A DNA stretch of 9,954 nucleotides from assembly GCA_002308155.1 (NCBI GenBank), contig DBVQ01000011.1, positions 1-9,954 on the forward strand. Direction: 5' to 3'. Each line of letters begins with the position of its first letter. The stretch's first letter is position 1. Under the pieces are notes generated by a model. It was not told where the DNA came from. It worked only from the letters and a program-made list of their open reading frames with translations, and did no database searches. A program made the position numbers and the translations under genes. Below are positions 7,023 to 9,954 of the stretch, piece by piece. The stretch is from Christensenella sp. UBA1260. Lineage in GTDB: Bacteria; Bacillota; Clostridia; Christensenellales; CAG-917.

Positions 7023-7082
7023 ATAGGAATTTGACTAACGGCTTCGTGCTTGAAAAGCACCAGCAAATGTTTAAATTCCTAT
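7023..7082. repeat. Nested inverted repeats at the end of the glycosyltransferase-like gene
   Basis: ATAGGAATTT (7023-7032) and AAATTCCTAT (7073-7082) are a perfect 10-base inverted repeat enclosing a second perfect hairpin, GTGCTT-GAA-AAGCAC (7046-7060). The right outer arm lies in the last codons and stop of the gene that ends at 7071. No run of T follows the outer stem on either strand, so an ordinary intrinsic terminator is not supported; the structure might protect the 3' end of the transcript or mark the edge of a repeat element. Confidence 0.5.
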
Positions 7083-8183
7083 GTAAGAGACGAGGAAGTT
7101 GCAGATGTTGTCAACCGAGTTCATCTCAACCCACTTCTTGCCGTTTTCCACAACAGCGTCGGCTGTGTCCGTTTGCATGAGTCTGTACACCTGCCCCACG
7201 ACGTCAATATTCTCTTTTGCCGGAAGGCAAAGTCCGCGTGATGCAAGATAGTCCACGTCTTTGTTGTCGCGCTCTGCGTTTGCAAGCACTATGGACGGGA
7301 TGCCGAGTTTGAAGCACTTGTAGAGCACGGATTGGTCATATCTCGTCACTGCGATATCGCAAACGGAGATATATTCATCAATCTTGTCCTCGCTCGGCAC
7401 AAACACAACCTTCATATTTTCAACCTTCACAGACATAGCGTTGAGTGCTTGGCGGAGCCTTTGCTCCTTGCACACCACGACGAGGTTTATAATGTTGCCT
7501 TGGTCAAGCATAAGCTCAAAGAGTTCTTGCAGACGATTTTTGTTCTGCTTGTCGTTTTTGAGCCCGCTGTCAATATTCAAAAGCACGGTTGTGGATTTGA
7601 AAAATCCAAGTTCCTGTTTTAAAGCCAAAATCTCCTCTGCGGACTTCTTTTCAATATCATACGGCAAGCCCATTGTCATAATGTCTTTTGAGCGCACGCC
7701 TTCTCTCACCAAATCCGCTTTGACGTCTGCGTTTTCAACGATGAGTACGCTGGTTGTATCGTCAGGGACACGCTTCCCAAGCGTGAATCCCGGGAGCGCA
7801 TAGATGATTTTCGTTTCAAACTTCGCGCGCTTTTTTGCCTCAACTGCGCAATGATGCGCATATGCGGTCACGCACAAAATGAACTCAGGGCGAAAACGCT
7901 TGATCAGATTGTTTATGCGATTCACGCGCTTGGACAAGGATTTGAGTTTGAGTTTGTCGCGCAAAATGCCCTTGTCCTTGCTTTCACGAATATATCTATA
8001 TTCGGCACCGCTATCAAGGATTCTGTCAAGTGTGGACGCGCGCTTTGCAGAGCCATATTTGTCATCGCTGAAAATGACCGCATTGTGCGTGCCTATCTTC
8101 TTGATGCCGTCCGCAATATTCTTACTTGCGCCACCGAGTTCGTCTCTTGATGTCAAAATTAAGATTATCGGTTTTCTGTTCAT
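7071..8183 (-). CDS. GT-B glycosyltransferase-like protein (MGDG synthase/MurG type), motifs degenerate
   Basis: The 370-residue protein follows the order of the MGDG-synthase/UgtP and MurG glycosyltransferases: an N-terminal ILILTSRDELGGASKNIADGIKKIG strand-loop-helix in two pieces (about 7-31), FRPEFILCVTAYAHH (97-111), a KIIYALPGFT segment, SVLIVENADVKADLVREGV with a later MGLPY (171-175), and a C-terminal half with VVVCKEQRLRQAL, VPSEDKIDEYISVCDIAVTRYD and FKLGIPSIVLAN. The usual glycine signatures are changed: GGAS where GxGH is expected, NIDSGLKN where a GG-rich loop begins the second domain, and TRYDQS where KPGG binds the sugar nucleotide. It may have a different donor, or be non-catalytic. 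No membrane segment is visible. GAGG (8195-8192) inside the RNase J 3' end serves as ribosome binding site, and the start follows the RNase J stop by four bases, so the two are almost certainly one transcript. The family call is by pattern memory. Confidence 0.6.
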   Translation of the reverse strand: MNRKPIILILTSRDELGGASKNIADGIKKIGTHNAVIFSDDKYGSAKRASTLDRILDSGAEYRYIRESKDKGILRDKLKLKSLSKRVNRINNLIKRFRPEFILCVTAYAHHCAVEAKKRAKFETKIIYALPGFTLGKRVPDDTTSVLIVENADVKADLVREGVRSKDIMTMGLPYDIEKKSAEEILALKQELGFFKSTTVLLNIDSGLKNDKQNKNRLQELFELMLDQGNIINLVVVCKEQRLRQALNAMSVKVENMKVVFVPSEDKIDEYISVCDIAVTRYDQSVLYKCFKLGIPSIVLANAERDNKDVDYLASRGLCLPAKENIDVVGQVYRLMQTDTADAVVENGKKWVEMNSVDNICNFLVSYIGI

Positions 8184-8187
8184 AGTT

Positions 8188-9837
8188 TTATGCCTCTACA
8201 ACAATCGGGATGATGATTGGGAAGGACGAACGCTCGCGAGCAAAAAGTTTTCTCACTCCGCGCTTCACGTTCTTTGCCACATCGTTGACATCAGCCCTGT
8301 CAAAATCCGTGCTTATTATACTGTCATAAACAGAGTTTATGATTGCGTTTCTGTCGTCGTCCGAAAGTCCGACTCCGCGTGCCACGATATCCACGTCGCT
8401 TGCGATTTTGCCTGCGTCCATATCCACCGCACAGATGACGATGAGTATGCCGTATTCGGCGAGCGAACGACGGTCTTCAAGCACTCTTTCGCCGTCCTCA
8501 AGCATGACTTCGTCCACGTACACGTTGCCCGAAGGCACGCTCGCGTGCTGGCGTATGCCTTTTTCGCTGACTCCATAGGAGTCACCAATGTCTGCAATGA
8601 TTATATTTCTCTTTGAGATGCCAAGCGATTTGGCAAGCTCTGCGTGTCTAAATTGATGTCTGTATTCGCCGTGAACAGGGAAAAAGTATTTTGGATGCAC
8701 AAGCGTAAGCATGAGCCCCAGCTCATCTTGATATGCGTGTCCCGACACGTGTATATCGTTCATCGCATCATACACAACTTTCGCGCCCTTTTTGAAGAGG
8801 TCATTGATGACGTCATACACTGCTTTTTCGTTGCCCGGAATTGGGCTTGAAGAAAGCACGACAACGTCGTCTTCGCCAATGTCAATCTTGTTGAACTCTC
8901 CTTTGGAGAGCTTTTTGAGCGCGGAAAGCGGTTCACCCTGCGACCCCGTTGCAAGCACGACTGTCTCTGACGGCAACAATTTGCCCACGCTTTCAACAAT
9001 AGTGCCTTTGGGGATTTCAAGAGCCCCACAACCTGATGCGACGTCAACGATTGACTTCATGCTTTTGCCCACAATCACAACTTTGCGTCCAAACTTCTTG
9101 GCGAGCCACAATATTTGTTGCACACGATAGTTTGAGGATGCAAAGCACGCAAGCACAAGACGCTTTTGGGGATTATTTTTGAAAATCTTTTCAAGATTTT
9201 GCCCTACAACCTTTTCGCTTGTAGAACTGCCGGGTCTTTCAACGTTTGTGGATTCGCCAAGCATAAGGAGCACGCCCTCTGCACCGATTTTTGCAATGCG
9301 AGAGGTGTTTGTCTTCTTTTTGTCAATCGGCGTATTGTCCATTTTAAAATCGCCGGTCACAAAGACGCGCCCTGCCGGTGTTGAGATAGATAGCGCACAA
9401 GCACCAGACATAGAGTGACACACTTTTATAAACTCCACTTTGAAACAACCAGCCGAAACAGTGTCGCCCTCTGCAACGGTTTTGAGGTTGCACTTATAAG
9501 CATTATGTTCAAGTTTGCGCTTCAAAATGCCGAGCGTAAGTGCCGTGCCATAGATTGGGACACTTTTGAGTTCGTCAATGTAATACGGAATCGCGCCGAT
9601 ATGGTCCTCGTGTCCGTGCGTCAGGAAGATGCCACGGAGTTTTTTGATGTTTTGCCTGACGTAAGCGATGTCAGGGATAACTCCGTCAATGCCAAAACTG
9701 TCGTTATTCAAAAAAGCAACACCAAAATCGACGATAATCATGTCATCGCCGCACTCAATCACGTTCATATTCTTTCCAATCTCGCCGACACCGCCGAGAA
9801 ATGAGACCTTGATTTGCTGGTTATTGTTTTTTGCCAT
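8188..9837 (-). CDS. rnj: Ribonuclease J
   Basis: RNase J is a metallo-beta-lactamase/beta-CASP enzyme with 5'-3' exonuclease and endonuclease activity, central to mRNA decay and rRNA 5' maturation in Gram-positives. The 549-residue product is full length. FLGGVGEIGKNM opens the lactamase fold, followed by the zinc ligands of HGHEDH (H74, H76, D78, H79), H141 in CHS, D163 in TGDFK and H389 in PVHGEYRH. The beta-CASP part shows RKVVIVGKSM, TGSQGEP (298-304), SSSPIPGNE (329-337) and HVSGHA (363-368). A C-terminal domain (about 450-549) follows. Several normally invariant spots differ (see findings): CHSMSGACALSI, GESTN in place of SDSTN, and FASSNYRVQQ where FASNxHRIQQ is usual. All metal ligands remain, so activity is expected. 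The ATG at 9837 has AAAAAGG a few bases upstream. It heads a pair with the glycosyltransferase-like gene. Confidence 0.95.
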   Translation of the reverse strand: MAKNNNQQIKVSFLGGVGEIGKNMNVIECGDDMIIVDFGVAFLNNDSFGIDGVIPDIAYVRQNIKKLRGIFLTHGHEDHIGAIPYYIDELKSVPIYGTALTLGILKRKLEHNAYKCNLKTVAEGDTVSAGCFKVEFIKVCHSMSGACALSISTPAGRVFVTGDFKMDNTPIDKKKTNTSRIAKIGAEGVLLMLGESTNVERPGSSTSEKVVGQNLEKIFKNNPQKRLVLACFASSNYRVQQILWLAKKFGRKVVIVGKSMKSIVDVASGCGALEIPKGTIVESVGKLLPSETVVLATGSQGEPLSALKKLSKGEFNKIDIGEDDVVVLSSSPIPGNEKAVYDVINDLFKKGAKVVYDAMNDIHVSGHAYQDELGLMLTLVHPKYFFPVHGEYRHQFRHAELAKSLGISKRNIIIADIGDSYGVSEKGIRQHASVPSGNVYVDEVMLEDGERVLEDRRSLAEYGILIVICAVDMDAGKIASDVDIVARGVGLSDDDRNAIINSVYDSIISTDFDRADVNDVAKNVKRGVRKLFARERSSFPIIIPIVVEA

Positions 9838-9900
9838 ACGAGCCTTTTTGAGTTGCTGATTTGTGTGTGTGCATGAGCACGCATATTTTTACAGTTTAAC

Positions 9901-9929
9901 ATTTTACTACAAAATTAAAAGAAGCGCAA
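9901..9929 (-). promoter_or_regulatory. Possible sigma-A-type promoter of the RNase J gene
   Basis: On the minus strand TAAAAT (9906-9901) lies 17 bases after TTGCGC (9929-9924). The -35 hexamer keeps only TTG and falls inside the second arm of the terminator of the upstream gene, an economical but not unusual overlap. The -10 hexamer is one base from consensus. The start would leave a leader of about 55-60 bases before the ATG. Confidence 0.4.
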
Positions 9930-9941
9930 CCAAATTGCGCT
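9911..9941 (-). terminator. Rho-independent terminator of a gene beyond the right edge
   Basis: On the minus strand AGCGCAA (9941-9935) and TTGCGCT (9929-9923) form a perfect 7-bp stem with a TTTGG loop, followed by TCTTTTAATTTT. No gene inside the window ends before it, so it should close a minus-strand gene located beyond base 9954. Confidence 0.75.
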
Positions 9942-9954
9942 GTTAAACTTCAAC

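Larger units (their letters stand above)
9893..9949. repeat. 9-base inverted repeat enclosing the terminator
   Basis: AGTTTAACA (9893-9901) and TGTTAAACT (9941-9949) are perfect inverted copies on either side of the terminator and the putative RNase J promoter. They could extend the terminator stem as an outer helix on a read-through transcript, or be an operator-like pair; the role is not known. Confidence 0.4.

Noticed and set aside
7023..7082. Possible tRNA, from the 7-base-plus acceptor-like stem
   Set aside because: The enclosed sequence is too short, and there is no T-loop or anticodon arm pattern.
9862..9884. Short GT repeat and a GTGC-ATGA-GCAC mini-hairpin in the RNase J leader
   Set aside because: The repeat is only a few units long and the stem has four pairs; both are within chance for a leader of this composition.

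Overview
The window reads as a piece of chromosome from an endospore-forming Gram-positive bacterium, most likely an uncultured member of the Clostridia. The basis is a full-length SpoIVA (a coat-basement ATPase confined to endospore formers), RNase J, a PDZ/radical-SAM DUF512 protein next to Der, and strong AGGAGG-type ribosome binding sites. Genus cannot be told from the sequence. All nine genes lie on the minus strand, so transcription runs from high to low coordinates. I saw no mobile element, CRISPR array, tRNA or rRNA. Base and codon use look even throughout, which fits core vertically inherited DNA rather than an accessory island.

Layout in transcription order. (a) 9954-9838: the terminator of a gene outside the window, then the leader of RNase J. 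(b) 9837-7071: RNase J, followed 4 bases later by a GT-B glycosyltransferase-like protein of the MGDG-synthase/MurG type whose usual glycine motifs are altered. (c) 7082-6876: the only sizeable non-coding stretch, rich in inverted repeats, including three hairpins whose loops are complementary to each other. (d) 6875-3928: a DUF512 radical-SAM protein, a TfoX N-terminal-domain protein (start overlapping the previous stop as TAATG) and the ribosome-assembly GTPase Der. (e) 3841-2564: a class Ic aspartate-type aminotransferase, closed by a perfect-stem terminator. (f) 2500-968: spoIVA as its own unit, with a sigma-E-like promoter and a terminator. (g) 870 to the left edge: a sigma-A-type promoter, then an NfeD-like membrane protein and the N-terminal part of an SPFH/Band 7 protein that runs off the window.

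Functionally the window mixes housekeeping (mRNA decay, 50S assembly, amino-acid transamination, membrane-domain organisation) with one mother-cell sporulation gene. In many Clostridia DUF512, der, plsY, gpsA and spoIVA stand together. Here plsY and gpsA are absent, and a TfoX-domain gene and an aminotransferase occupy the block. The most noteworthy signals are the structured spacer at 6924-7016, the sigma-E-like promoter of spoIVA, and the motif-degenerate glycosyltransferase coupled to RNase J. I did not find a convincing new multi-gene system.
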